The notes under the pieces are model-generated. The model was not told where the DNA came from and did no database searches. It saw only the letters and a list, made by a program, of their open reading frames with translations. A DNA stretch of 64,000 nucleotides, from contig NMRB01000789.1 of assembly GCA_002633025.1 (NCBI GenBank), positions 20,502-84,501 of the forward strand. The letters run 5' to 3'. How positions within the stretch are numbered: position 1 is the first letter of the stretch; each line of letters begins with the position of its first letter. Positions 23,301-34,903 of the stretch are shown piece by piece. Source of the stretch: Notospermus geniculatus. Lineage: Eukaryota; Nemertea; Pilidiophora; Heteronemertea; Lineidae. Both the position numbers and the translations under genes were made by a program.

Positions 23301-26300
23301 AGTTGCATGTTGTGTCAAAACAGCATTGCTCAAGCGCGCTGTTAGGCCCTTAGGCCTAATCACTTCTAGACCAAGCCAATTAGTGATTGGGTGACAGAGC
23401 ATTGATTGCACTGCAGGGCAATCACGCATCCCTGAGCAGGTTGGTTGACTTAGTGCCATTTTTTAGACTGTCTGATATTTATCGCTGCTGAAAATTACAT
23501 ATAAAACGAATGAATATGAAGCCCGAAGATGTTGTGAATTGGCATTAATTTACGCCTAGACGTGGCATTAAAAAGGCATTAAAAGTCATTAAATGTGTTG
23601 TTGTGATTGCTGTGGCAACCATGTGTATTATAATTATGATATTTGACTGGACAAAGACTTGGGCAGTTGAAGAGTTTTGGTGGGTAGAAAACATCCTAAG
23701 CAGCATCTTGTGTGCTGTCGGTTTTACCAACTTGAACACTGACGTCAGGCTGTTGCACATCTGACACAATGGGTGATTTCAAAGTTGGTGTTAACACGGT
23801 GTTACAATGCATTAAAGCATTGTAAACATCAACTTTGAAATCACCCAATGGTAACAAAAAATCCTTGTTTTGCTTGGTGGTAATTCATGTTCTTTTACTT
23901 CAGACGTGTGATCTGACAGCCGTACATCGAGGAGTCAAATTCTCTTGTAAATTCACGTTGAAAGAAGTGCAGGAGCGATGGTACGCTCTGCTTTATGATC
24001 CAGTTATTTCAAAGTAAGTATTGAGTAACTATCTAGAGCTATCCGAGTACGCAATTTTCCTTCGTGATTCAAAATATATAAAACATGGTCACCTGATATT
24101 TCTGCTGATTATTTTCAGGTTGGCGTTGAGTGCCATGTATCAGCTTCACCCAGATGTTGTAGCAGCTGTCCAGGCAAAGGCATTGTTCAGCAAAGCTGAA
24201 GAAAAAGTCATTGGCGCTATTCCGTCGGTAGGTAATTACACGATAAAACGTCATACAATTACATGATAAAGCGTAATACAATTGTATGATAAAGCATGAT
24301 ACAATTACACGATAAAATAATACAATTACACGATAAAACATATGTTTTATCATGTAATTGTATTACCTATGTTTTATCGTGTTATTTTATTACCGGTACC
24401 TAATACAATTTCATGATAAAATTTAATATAATTACACAGTAAAACATTCTACAAAGAAAGAGAAAGCACAAAAATTGACACACAAAATGATGTAGGAAGT
24501 CAATTTCCAGAATCTACACTTCTGGTAGCTCGACTTGAAAGTGCCAGCCTGAAGAAGACCCCGGTTGGGGTCGAAAATTTGCTAAGATTCTGGAAATTGA
24601 CTTCCTGTTTATCATAAAACATTATACAATTACATAATAAATGAATTGACCAATTAGTAATGCAGTACAGTGTGGAATTCACCTCTTGATTGTGCCAAGA
24701 GGATGATGTCTGCTCAAGCTGTGGCCCAGATTTAAAACTCTTTGTTTTCTCCTCCAGTCTGGTCAGCCAACAATGGACACATTTCAGGAGCTGATGAACA
24801 AATATCCTGCCACTTTCCACCCGTACCGTAGCGCCAAATCTCTGCACAATCATTGGCTCTTGATGAAACAATATCATTTGTTACCAGACCAAACAGGTAG
24901 GTGATGCCTCTCACTGACATGTCGTACAATTCTCAGAGTAGATGACTGTGACTTTCTTTGCATTAACGAGTGTACTTAAGTTTCAAGTTAAGATATTTTT
25001 ATTACAGTCCAGCCAATGCCCCGGGGCGACCATGTGTTAAACTTCTCTGATGCTGAAGATATGATGAACGATGAAGAACTAAAGTGAGTATGTTAGGGGG
25101 TTGAGAGGTCTGAAGCAGAAGTTAGACCTGATTTGTGTAGTTTTAATCTGACATCAACTTCATGAACTCACACTGCCATGCCCTGAGTGAGACTGACCGG
25201 AGGTGGTGATTGACGGATAGATCAGGTATATCTGATTCAAAACTTCTAACCTTTGATGTTCTCCTTTCTTTTAGTACCTTTGAAACCGGTAAAAAGAACA
25301 AAGAGTTCAAAGATGAACCGTTCGAGCATGGTACGTAATGTATTGGAGCCTGTTTCATCAAGTGAGTTTAAGCTGATGGTAACTTTAACCAAATGGAAAA
25401 TGCATTGAAGTTAATGGTACCATTGGCTTAAAGTCACTTCATGAAACAGGCCCTTGGTCATTACAGACACTTTCTGACACAGGAATGATGAGCATGTTGT
25501 GTAAGAAAGGTGTCTGAATTAGCAAAAAGGGAAAAAGGACAACTTTCTGAAATTCAAAATTCTTTACATTGCATTCTGTGGGAAATCGAGAACCATCCAT
25601 GGACATGTGCCCAAAATGATGGCACTTGGTGAAACTAAACTGTTTTGTTGTATCCACTTCCAGAACTTGCTGTTGCTGATAGACGACAAAAACGGGAAAT
25701 CCGACACTTAGAACAGGAGTTACCGAAGTGGCAAGTCTTGGTGGATAACGTGACGGGGGTCAGCCCGCAGGATTTTGACAATCAAACGCTCGCTGTGCTG
25801 AGGGGACGTTTAGTGCGGTACTTGATGCGGTCAAGAGAGGTCAGTGTTTCTGTATGAAAAGTCACTGACTTTATATAAAATAGTTATATAAAATAGTGGT
25901 ACTAAAGCAGAGTCCCTGTTTAAAAATGTAACTTGCAATGCATTTTCTATTACACCACCCTGTTTGAATTTCATTCACACCCTGTTTGAAAATCCAGGGC
26001 CTTAAAATCATAGGAAAATGCAGTCATCCCACCCTGTTTGGAATAATTTCTGGCTAGAACACAGTGACACATATCACAAACTGTCTACATTTTGTACTCA
26101 TTATATTTCTGCAGATCACAATTGGAAGAGCCACGAAGGAAAACCAGATAGACGTTGATCTTTCTCTCGAGGGCCCTGCGTGGAAAATTTCACGGCGACA
26201 AGGTGTTATAAAGCTAAGAAATACTGGGGAATTCTTCTTAGCCAATGAAGGCAAGCGACCGATCTATATCGACGGCAAACCAGTTCTTCAGGGATCCAAA

Positions 26301-26855
26301 CAAAAATTGAATGACAACTCGGTTGTTGAGGTATGTATTGTTGAGTATGTGATTACTCAAGACTCAGTGACTGTAATTTCACGAAATGTCATCATTTTGG
26401 CATGTTATACATTTATGTGTATTCTGTTGTGTACAAAAAAATCATGTACACATGCCCTGTAAACACAGGTTAGAACTTGGTGGAATAATTTTACCATGTT
26501 GTGTGTTAATCAGGAAAAGGAGAGCTATGGACATGTGCTCAAAATATGATGTCATTTAGTGAAAAACTTTTGTAAGTTTGGCAAGTATTAACAACTGCAA
26601 CTCGGTGAAAATGGAGAGCTATGGACATGTGCTGAAAATATAATGTCATTTAGTGAAAAACTTTTGCGAGTTTGGCAAAGAGATAACTGCCTTCCAACAA
26701 ACTTTTTCAATCTAATTGTCTGCTGTTCGTCTTTTTCAATATCATCATCTTTATAAAATATCCCATTTCAGATTTCTGGTCTGCGGTTTATCTTCCTCAT
26801 CAACAAGGATCTTATCAACATAATTCGGACAGAGACGCCAAAACTCTCCAGCTAG
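20390..26855 (+). CDS. MCRS1: Microspherule protein 1 (FHA domain), with a duplicated exon cassette
   Basis: Exons: 20390-20537, 20717-20982, 21081-21119, 21258-21341, 22347-22456, 22562-22670, 24758-24896, 25008-25083, 25275-25330, 25664-25839, 26115-26330 and 26772-26855. With one cassette this gives 500 residues (human 462). A second copy of exons 4-6 is at 23054-23137, 23904-24013 and 24119-24227; including both would give 601. The start is the first ATG (MSQATEGSSQ) after an untranslated leader spliced near 20370. The basic SIKRKKFDDELVESSL motif is followed by the MCRS N-terminal domain (about 160-345; DLGRWKPQDDLALI, VQERWYALLYDPVIS) and the C-terminal FHA domain (about 400-485; ITIGRATKENQIDVDLSLEG, ISRRQGVIKL, ANEGKRPIYIDG). 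MCRS1 acts in NSL and INO80 chromatin complexes, in nucleoli and at spindle K-fibre minus ends. Identity is certain. Confidence 0.97.
21536..21755. mobile_element. hAT-like element inserted in cassette copy 1
   Basis: Starts CAGGGCTTTAGATAATTTTG; ends CTTATCGTAAACCCTG, an imperfect inverted repeat. The interior repeats AAGAGTATT-like phrases. It is absent from the same intron in copy 2. Confidence 0.6.
21756..22318. mobile_element. Second hAT-like element adjoining the first
   Basis: GGCAGGGTTTCCGCCAGAAA at the left and TCTGGCGGAAACCCTGCC at the right form a good inverted pair. The interior has poly-T/poly-A tracts (21796-21870) with TTTGGGGATGGA near both ends. No transposase. Confidence 0.75.
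23161..23622. mobile_element. Element with ATGGTTGCCACAGG ends in cassette copy 2
   Basis: ATGGTTGCCACAGGGCATTA on the left and GCTGTGGCAACCAT on the right. AGGCATTAAAA is repeated near both ends. The corresponding intron of copy 1 lacks it, so its edges are visible by comparison. Confidence 0.75.
23771..23846. mobile_element. 76-bp palindromic MITE with 3-bp target duplication
   Basis: GGGTGATTTCAAAGTTG and its inverse CAACTTTGAAATCACCC, flanked by AAT on both sides. Copy 1 of the cassette has the empty site with a single AAT, which proves insertion and gives the target duplication directly. A three-base duplication is usual for PIF/Harbinger, but the class is not certain. Confidence 0.85.
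25346..25453. repeat. Palindromic MITE, family A (copy 2), MCRS1 intron
   Basis: Same arms as 1142-1249 (AGCCTGTTTCATCAAGTGAG to TCATGAAACAGGCCC). It begins about 15 bases after the donor at 25331. Confidence 0.8.
25914..26065. repeat. Partial AGTGTTCTAGCCAG element, MCRS1 intron
   Basis: Reverse-oriented relative of 1646-1891: CACCACCCTGTTTGAATT and TTTCTGGCTAGAACAC are shared. Only one end is present. Confidence 0.6.
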
Positions 26856-27177
26856 CAGGATTCTCGCCTCTATGGGCATGTTTAAAATGTGTAAAATCTT
26901 GAGTCCGCCTATAAATTCATGAACTATGGACATGTTTAAAATGTGTAAAAACTTGAGACTCGGTTTAAGCAACTCACCTTTGATCTTCTTGAACCTATCA
27001 TAGGTTCTTGGTTCTGTATGTCATGACTCTCATTTCGAACTATTGACACAGTCAGTGAGCTTCAGGAGTGAAACTTCCGTTGATCGTTTCATGGGCCTGA
27101 AAGATGTGGGGGCTTTCGAATGAATTTTCCGAGTGGAATTGACCACTTTAAAAAACTCTGTACATCATCGTATCCTG

Positions 27178-27183
27178 AATAAA
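27178..27183 (+). other. Candidate polyadenylation signal for MCRS1
   Basis: AATAAA about 325 bases downstream of the MCRS1 stop (TAG 26853-26855). Confidence 0.5.
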
Positions 27184-27499
27184 TGATAATCAGATCCTGG
27201 AAGTTTGAGTTCCTTTCTAACTTACCTCTTCGACACTCTAATGGTTTAACCCCAAATTACGGGGTCAATATGGCTACTCGCATTGGCTTTATAAGTGGTC
27301 TTTTTCACCACTCTCGTCGAATGTAAAGGCCTAATCCACGTGAGAGTTTTCTCCTTCAACTACTTGGCTCTTTAAGGGCAACTTTGCAGTAGAAACTATG
27401 GGGAGCCATTGTTGTTGCTGGTCCGGGTGTAAGCTGAAACGAAACCAAGAATGGTGAAAGGCCCATTGTGGGCCAACTCGTACAAAAAGCGCACGTGTG

Positions 27500-27618
27500 C
27501 AGCAGGCCATATGCATAAAACATCTTCAGTGTAAAATTTCCCTTAAACTATTGTTCCAAACAAAAGAAAAGGGAAATTTTACACTTAGGATGTTTTATGC
27601 ATATGATATGGCCCCTGG
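27500..27618. repeat. Palindromic MITE
   Basis: GGCCATATGCATAAAACATC with TGTAAAATTTCCCTT is mirrored by AAGGGAAATTTTACACTT and GATGTTTTATGCATATG. It marks the left border of segmental copy A; copy B keeps only its right arm. Confidence 0.75.
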
Positions 27619-29543
27619 GCCTTAGTACCACTACAAAAATGGTTTGACCACCCAATCACGTGGTCGAACGGTAGAAGTCGGATCTGCAGTCCTGTGCCAG
27701 TCCCATCATCGAAGTTCAGAAATGTCCAACAAATCTAACTGACGGATGGATGACCTAAGAAAATCAGCAATCACTATTAAGAATAAATCAGCAAGTGTAT
27801 TTCTTAATATATTTTATTTTCATTATTATGAGAATATATGTATGATATAATGATGAGTCGAAAGAATGGGAAATCACAGGAGTTATTATCAGCTTGAAGA
27901 AGGCAAGAGCCAATCATCTCCCAAAATCAAGGGGAGTTCTGTGTGCTAACGACTGCTTCAAAAATATTAAGTAGTTTATTTGTGTACCAAGCAACAGTTA
28001 GTTTTTCCGACAATATTAGCAGTTGAAGTGTCACTCTTATTGGTATTGCACAGGAGTGCTAAGTGATTAGATTTCTACGTATGTAGAACTCCATTAAGGC
28101 ACCGCTGTACTTGAGTTTTTCTTGAAAACGTGGCTCTCGACATTGGTTTCAGCATAAGCCATAAGGAAACAAACAATGGTAAATTGCCCATTGAGAGCCA
28201 AACGCATGAGTAACCCATAGCCGGATGCAGCATGAGAAAAAGAGGGGCAAGGCTTGTAATTGCGACCCCATGCCTGTTAGTGTTTTTCCTGGTCAAATTC
28301 AAGGAATTTAAACAAAACAGAGTATGCCCCCTCTAAAATAGTAGGCCTATGCCCCCTCCAAATCCGGCCCTGTAACCCAAGTGCAGCAGCGCCTTAAGTG
28401 TAGAACTTATTACATGTAAATGCGGACAATCATCAGAAGAAGTACTGTTGCCAGGTTTCGCTGGGCTAGATATCTACAATTTGTATCCTTCCACCATGGA
28501 CTGTAAAATTCCAACTGGTGACAGCTTAGTACAGTGGAACCTCTCTATCGAGGACACCTTTGGGGCTGACAGACACTGTCCTGATTTGAGAGGTGTCCTG
28601 ATGACTACAGCAGTTAATGTGAAGAGAAATTATCAATTTTGGGACTGAACTTCAGTCTTCTCAATTGAGTGGTTCCACTGTAGAGGCTCACCGCCATAGA
28701 GGTACCAGGTTCAAACATGGGTGTTGGAATCAGTTTATATGATTAAATATTCTGGTTCCTTTTGCGTAAGACATCCTAAATTGTTAATACACAAGCTTTA
28801 TTTCCAACAACTAAACAGTTTCACTTCATTCCATCATATTTTGGGTGCACTTTTTCGGCTATTTTCATCTTTCTACCTGACCCCCCCCCCATCAAATAGC
28901 CCATTTGATTTTGACATGATGTTTACATGTATATCACACAAGCCAAATGGCAGACATTCATGCCTTGCAAAACAAACTGCAAAATTTGTGAAAGAATTTT
29001 CTATTGGAATTCAGTAGGAAAAGGAGAGCCATGGACATGTGGTACTCACAATATGACATCATTTAGTGAAACTGTTTGGAAATCAATGGAACATCACTGA
29101 AAAAAAACTAACGGTAAAATGACCAATTTAGAAGTTGTGATGAAGTCTACGCATGTAATTCTTCTGTAAGGTTCGGTCTTCAACCCCATGTTGAAGATGC
29201 CAAAGAATTTACAGAATCCAGGAAGAAGAATAGAGCATTTTATACAGGAAAACTACAGAATGATATGGACAAACTATTACAACCATCCTCCCATAGCAAG
29301 GCTTTGGTCTCGCTACTCTTCATACACTCCAGAGTAGCGAGCTAAAAAACCCCTGCTGTGGGAGGATGATTTCAACCTGAGGTGGAGCAAAGTAGGCGCC
29401 GTTCTTGAGTAGATTCGGCCAGATTCAGCAGTTTTTTAAGTTGGAAAAGTAAAGTGACTTATGTTTGCACACCATAAACACCTTAGTTTGAACTACAAGG
29501 GGTGTTTGGCAAAACCATTTTTTACTTACTGAATATATCGGGT
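27588..29543. repeat. Segmental duplication, copy A
   Basis: About 1.95 kb that is nearly colinear with 30440-32312. Shared landmarks include ACCACCCAATCACGTGGTCG, TGGACTGTAAAATTCCAACT and ACCATAAACACCTTAGTTTG. Differences are substitutions and small indels. No gene is inside. After 29543 copy A continues into TCGGGTGTCCCAAAAAAAGT and ends at a single N (29672). Confidence 0.93.
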
Positions 29544-29672
29544 GTCCCAAAAAAAGTGAACCACCTTTTTTGACAAGTATTTTCTCAGCAACAGATGAAC
29601 CGAATTCATTGTAATTTATCGCAAAGTAACCTTAGGGCATCATCAACAAGTCTGCAAAATATCTAGGAGATN

Positions 29673-30439
29673 GGCCCGTATGCACCAACGTGGATAAACC
29701 TTAGATTAGGCTTAAACTAGGTTTAAGTATGGTTTAAAAATTTAATCCGCCTGCACCAACAAGGATGAACTTTTATCCGGTGTTTAAACCACAGATTATT
29801 CTAAACCAGCCAAGGGGTAGGTTTAAACTTGGATTAAGTCATTTTTGAAGACGTGACTGAAGTTACAAGATGGACTGGAGCAACGCTTTTGAACAAGTTG
29901 ACAATTTTCAACGGCCAGAACGGCTGATTCGAGATAGGAGCAATCCGATGGAGGAGTTTTGAGATGGTGATTTTCCACAAAAGATACCGCTTCATCATGG
30001 AGAATGTTTTGGTAATTTTGGATTGGATAGAAAAGAGATTACACCCAACTCCAACAGGAACGCTGCTGTTTCACCAATTAACAGGCTTTTACTCACGCTA
30101 TGATTTTACGCCACAGGTCATTTCCAGATGACAGATTGTGATCTTGCAGGGTGTTCACCGAACTACAGCTCGGCAGAGGGGTATGTTAAAACTTGGATTA
30201 AGTCATTTTTCCAGAGCATATTACAATGAGATCGTGTCCACAGAGTGTGACCTAATCCATTGGTAATAGCCGTTTATGTTATGAAATTGGTTCAACCATG
30301 GATGAACCATGGATAACTTAATCTGTGGTTTAACTAGGTTGGTGCAGGTTCAAGTTCGGATGATTTAATCCACGCTTAATCCATGATTAGTAAATCGAGG
30401 TTTAAGCCAAATTCTAAACCACTTTGGTGCATACGGGCC
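29673..30439. mobile_element. Decayed PIF/Harbinger-type element
   Basis: Ends GGCCCGTATGCACCAACG and TTTGGTGCATACGGGCC are inverted. Subterminal regions on both sides are rich in TAAACC/GGTTTA motifs. The middle (29870-30165) holds a transposase remnant. The left end abuts a single N, so its target site cannot be checked. Confidence 0.8.
29870..30165 (+). pseudogene. Harbinger (HARBI1-like) transposase N-terminal remnant
   Basis: Fragments in different frames match the typical order of Harbinger DDE transposases: RPERLIRDRSNPMEEF, then KRYRFIMENVLVILDWIEKR, then NRNAAVSPINRLLLTL and FYATGHFQMTDCDLAG. They are broken by a TGA after MEEF, at least two frameshifts, and a TGA where an arginine CGA codon is expected. 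The catalytic part is missing. It is a relic without function. Confidence 0.8.
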
Positions 30440-32312
30440 AAGATGTTTTATGCATATGGCCCCTGGGCCTTAGTACCGCTACACGAATGGTTTGACCACC
30501 CAATCACGTGGTCGAACGGTAGAAGTTGGATCTGCAGTCCCATCATCGAAGTTCAGAAATGTCCAACAAATCTACGGTAACTTACGGATGGATGACCTAA
30601 GAAAATCAGCAATCACTATTAAGAATAAATCAGCAAGTGTATTTCTTAATATATTTTATTTTCATTATTATGAGAATATATGTATGATATAATGATAAGT
30701 CGAAAGAATGGGAAATCACAGGAGTTATTATCAGCTTGAAGAAGGCAAGAGCCAATCTCCCAAAATCAAGGGGAGTTCTGTGTGCTAACGACTGCTTCAA
30801 AAATATTAAGTAGTTTATTTGTGTACCAAGCAACAGTTAGTTTTTCCGACAATATCAGCAGTTGAAGTTTCACTCTTATTGGTATTGTACAGGAGTGGTA
30901 TGTGATTTCTACATATATGTAGAACTCCATTAAGGCACCGCTGTACTTGAGTTTTTCTTGAAAACGTGGCTCTCGATGGGTGATTCAGCTATGAGCAGTT
31001 TTGACATTGGTTTCAGCATAAGCCATAAGAAAACAAACAATGGTAAATTGTCCATTGAGAGCCAAACGCATGAGTAACCCATAGCCGGATGCAGCATGAG
31101 AAAAAGAGGGGCAAGGCTTGTTAATGCGACCCCAGGAGAGCCTCAATGCCTGTTAGTGTTTTTCCTGGTCAAATTCAAGGAATTTAAACAAAATAGAGTA
31201 TGCCCCCTCTAAATATGCATGCCCCCTCTAAATCCGGCCCTGTAACCCAAGTGCAGCAGCGCCTTAAGTGTAAAACTTATTAAATGAGGATAATCATCAG
31301 AAGAAGTACTGTTGCCAGGTTTCGCTGGGCTAGATATCTACAATTTGTATCCTTCCACCATGGACTGTAAAATTCCAACTGGTGACAGCCTAGCACAGTG
31401 GAACCTCTCTATCGAGGACACCTTTGGGGCTGACAGACGCTGTCCTGATTTGAGAGGTGTCCTGATTATAGCAGTCAACATGAAGAGAAATTATCAATTT
31501 TGGGACTGAACTTCAGTCTCCTGAATTTAGAGGTGTCAGTAAGGGAGGTTCCACTGTAGTGAATCACTGGCCCACCATCGTAGAGGTACCGAGTTCAAAC
31601 ACGGGTGTTGGCATCAGTTAATATATATGATTAAATATTCTGGTTCCTTTTGCGTAAGACATTCCAATTGCTAATACACTACCGTAGGTTTATTTCCAAC
31701 AACTAACAGTTTCACTTCATTCCATCATATTTTGGGTGCACTTTTTCCAAAGTCGGCTATTTTGATCTTTCTACCTGACCCCCTGGTCAAAAAGCCCATT
31801 TGATTTTGACATGTTGTTATATCACACAAGCCAAATCACAATTTGTGAAAAAATTTCCTATTGGAATTCAGTAGGAAAAGGAGAGCCATGGACATGTGGT
31901 ACTCACAACATGACATCATTTAGTGAAACTGTTTGGAAATCAATGGAGCATCATTGAAAAAAAACTTACGGTAAAATGACCAATTTAGAAGTTGTGATGA
32001 AGTCTATGCATGTAATTCTGTAAGGTTCATTCTTCAATCCCATGTTGAAGATGCCAAGGAATTTACAGAATCCAGGAAGAAGAATAGAGCATTTTATACA
32101 GGAAAACTACAGAATGATCAGAATGATATGGACAAACTATTACAACCTGAGGTGGAGCAAAGTAGGCGCCGTTCTTGAGTAGATTCGGCCAGATTCAGCA
32201 GTTTTTTAAGTTGGAAAAGTAAAGTGACTTATGAAATTAAGTTCGCACACCATAAACACCTTAGTTTGAACTATAAGGGGTGTTCAGCAAACCATTTTTT
32301 ACTTACTGAATA
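30440..32312. repeat. Segmental duplication, copy B
   Basis: Matches copy A (27588-29543) through the whole length with small indels, for example an extra block at about 30977-31005 and loss of the 29287-29368 palindrome. It begins directly at the right end of the Harbinger element. Confidence 0.93.
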
Positions 32313-32653
32313 CACATATCAGGGCTGGTATGCAGTTCTTTAAAATGAATGATTTTGTTGTGAATCTGAATACATGTACTTGGAACTAAAACATCCAACT
32401 GGTTCATGATTCCCTACAGCTTAGCACATAGTCAGCAGTTTTGAAATTGAGCAGATTGAGATACATGTCAGTGCATGTATTTAATTTTCACATGAAATGT
32501 CAGTGGGACTTGTAAGATTCTTTTAAAAGAAACATTTACCATCTGAATTGGGCACAAGAATTTTTAGGTCATGTACTGGACTTTTAAAGAAGATGAGCAA
32601 GAATGAAAATACAAGTGGAATACAAGACTGTTAAACTGGCATAAAGACCAGCC

Positions 32654-32798
32654 AGGCCCGTATTTAGCGGGGGACCCCGAGCCAACCAAAAAATGTGATT
32701 TTCATGCGGATTTTGGGCAAAAAACGGCAAAAAAGGTAGTCTGCACCCAGAGAAGCTTTTGCCCCCCCCCCACACCAAAAGCTAAATATGGCCCTGCC
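32654..32798. repeat. MITE with GGCCCGTATTTAG ends
   Basis: CAGGCCCGTATTTAGCGGG and GCTAAATATGGCCCTG are inverted ends of a ~145-bp element with a poly-C run near 32763. Confidence 0.65.
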
Positions 32799-33433
32799 AG
32801 CATCCAGGCAAACAACAGATTTCCCACAATAGAAGTTGCGAAAATCAGCCAAAAATCTGAATAGGAATTTCCAGCACAGAAAATCCTGCTGGATAGCCTG
32901 GAAAGCAGCCATCCTGAGAATTTCAGGTCATTGGGTCATACTCCTCTTTATGGAAACAAGTGTGAGAAGGGGAACAGTTATGAAGACCCTGGGTGCGAGG
33001 ATGGGCAAGCAGCATGCCAGAGCATAACTTGGTAAACAACGGCCTTAGTGAAAGCGACACGCCATGGAAAATATGAATCCGAGGTTTTCGCCTGGCTTCC
33101 CAATCCCATCCTTTGGGGAAATTTGGAGTAGTCCTTAATTTTGCATGGATGACGGTAATTACGAAGCAGAAAAACTTTGCACGAAAAATATTGATGGGTT
33201 TTTAAGAAATCATGGAGATGTATGTAATGTTGAATGAAATGATCGCCTAGTCCTAGTACCACCTCCAAACCCACAAGACTTAAACAAACAAAAAGACTTA
33301 TACACATGCAAGATGTAAACGGCAACGGAAAAATAACACAAACTCACTGTTGGAGTCTTAATAAACCCCACACACACCTTTCGTCCAGCAATTACACTTT
33401 GGTTCATAGCACATATTTCCCAAATCTTTATTT

Positions 33434-33593
33434 TCAGGGGGGATCCAGGATTTTGGGAAAGAGGGGCACCCTGTGCTAGTAACATTGAAATCGGCGGTGA
33501 ATTTCAATATGATTTGCTGAAATTTTCAGAATTACATGGTCAATTTTACAGATTTGTTGGCCGAAAGGGGTGCGCCCCCTTGGATCCACGCCT
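33434..33593. repeat. GGATCC-type element
   Basis: Inverted ends GGGGGGATCCAGGATTTTGG and CCCCCTTGGATCCACGCCTG; same family as 2403-2568 in the opposite orientation. Confidence 0.65.
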
Positions 33594-33746
33594 GATTTTG
33601 TCAATGGCTACAGCATTTTCCAAGTTTTTCCCCCAATGGACATGCTATATTAGTGAAATTTTGCCTTGACATGCTATTATTATCCTACTAAATGAAAGAC
33701 CTAACATCTTGACACCCCAACATCTTATAACACACAATCATTTATA

Positions 33747-33992
33747 GTCTAACCCAATCTAGCCGCGGAGCAATGGAATGCGGAAGATGGAAATGCGACA
33801 TGTATTTGCGGTTTTAATAATCCGCCAAAGCAGTCCGCATGACTGGCGTCAATCGGTGCGCATTATACAAGGAGCCAATAGGCTGTTCACAATCTCACAA
33901 GTGAATGTAGTGATTAAAACTGTGTGGTCAACCACCGCGTTCAGGTTCATTACTTCCGCATTCCATTGCTCCACGGCTAGATTGGGTTAGAC
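33747..33992. mobile_element. MITE with AATGGAATGCGGAAG subterminal motif (copy 1)
   Basis: AGTCTAACCCAATCTAGCCG then GCAATGGAATGCGGAAG on the left; CTTCCGCATTCCATTGC and CTAGATTGGGTTAGACT on the right. Related to 45272-45507 through the GGAATGCGGAAG motif and GGTTTTAATAA-like interior. Confidence 0.75.
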
Positions 33993-34227
33993 TTTATCAC
34001 AAGATTTCTATGTCCTAGAACATATGTTTTTTTAATACATGGCAATTTTTCGAAGAGTAAAGCTCGCACTCCACACAACGAACCACAGATCTGTCAATGG
34101 AATAGTACAGTTGAGTTAAAATATACAGAAGCCTGAAATATTCCATCGAAAAATAGGGTTTTGTTCAACTGATCCATATCTACACTACTATGCATATTTT
34201 TACACAGTTCTCTGTATCGGTATTCTA

Positions 34228-34494
34228 CTAAAGTGATTCACCCTAACTTCAACATGGGCAAAGTGCCAGGCATGTGCAACAGACACCACAAAGTGAACAC
34301 AATGATTAAACCACAAACCACAGTATTTACCAGTTGACTGAGCACAACCTTGGATTTGCTGTAGGCTCATGGAAAGTAAACCAAGTTCCCCTAACTTATT
34401 AGGTAACTGTGACATAGATTATTTACCACTGACTTGTGCACATTTCCAAGCTTGGCACTTTGCCCATGTTGAAGTTAAGGTGAATCATACTTTA
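34228..34494. mobile_element. MITE with CACCCTAACTTCAACATGGG ends (copy 1)
   Basis: AAAGTGATTCACCCTAACTT with CAACATGGGCAAAGTGCCAG on the left; the inverse (TTGCCCATGTTGAAGTTAAG, GTGAATCATACTTT) on the right. A full second copy is at 38997-39264, with fragments at 47261-47353, 48771-48803 and 60673-60765. Confidence 0.85.
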
Positions 34495-34903
34495 TCAAGT
34501 ATTCAAAGTGAAAGTCACTATATCAAGTATTCAAAGTGAAAGTCACTTTTCGAAGATTGTAACTCCGGTTTGGTTAACATACATGTAATCTTTAATGCAA
34601 TTTTGCGACTTTTTTTCAACAAATGTAAGCTTATACTCACTGTGTGCACACACATATATGCATGTAGGAATTTACATCCATTGAAGCACACACTGTGCAT
34701 AATATTATATTGCACAAACAGTGCATAGCGCAGTTCTGTACACACTGAAGTACACTGTACTGTACATGCTGGGGTGCCGCACCGGTACTGTACAAAATGA
34801 AGTACTGTACATACTAAAGTACTGTGCATACTGAAGTACTGTGCATACTGAAGTACAGAGCATACCTATCGGCATTCTGTAGAACTGTATATACTCAAGT
34901 ACA

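Larger units (their letters stand above)
22981..24350 (+). repeat. MCRS1 exon cassette, tandem copy 2
   Basis: Holds 23054-23137, 23904-24013 and 24119-24227, the same lengths as copy 1. Every nucleotide difference I found in the coding parts is synonymous (for example ACC/ACT, GAC/GAT, TTA/TTG, CCA/CCG). Introns differ by substitutions and by transposon insertions. It ends in the same ACGATAAAAC minisatellite (24234-24450). Confidence 0.95.
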
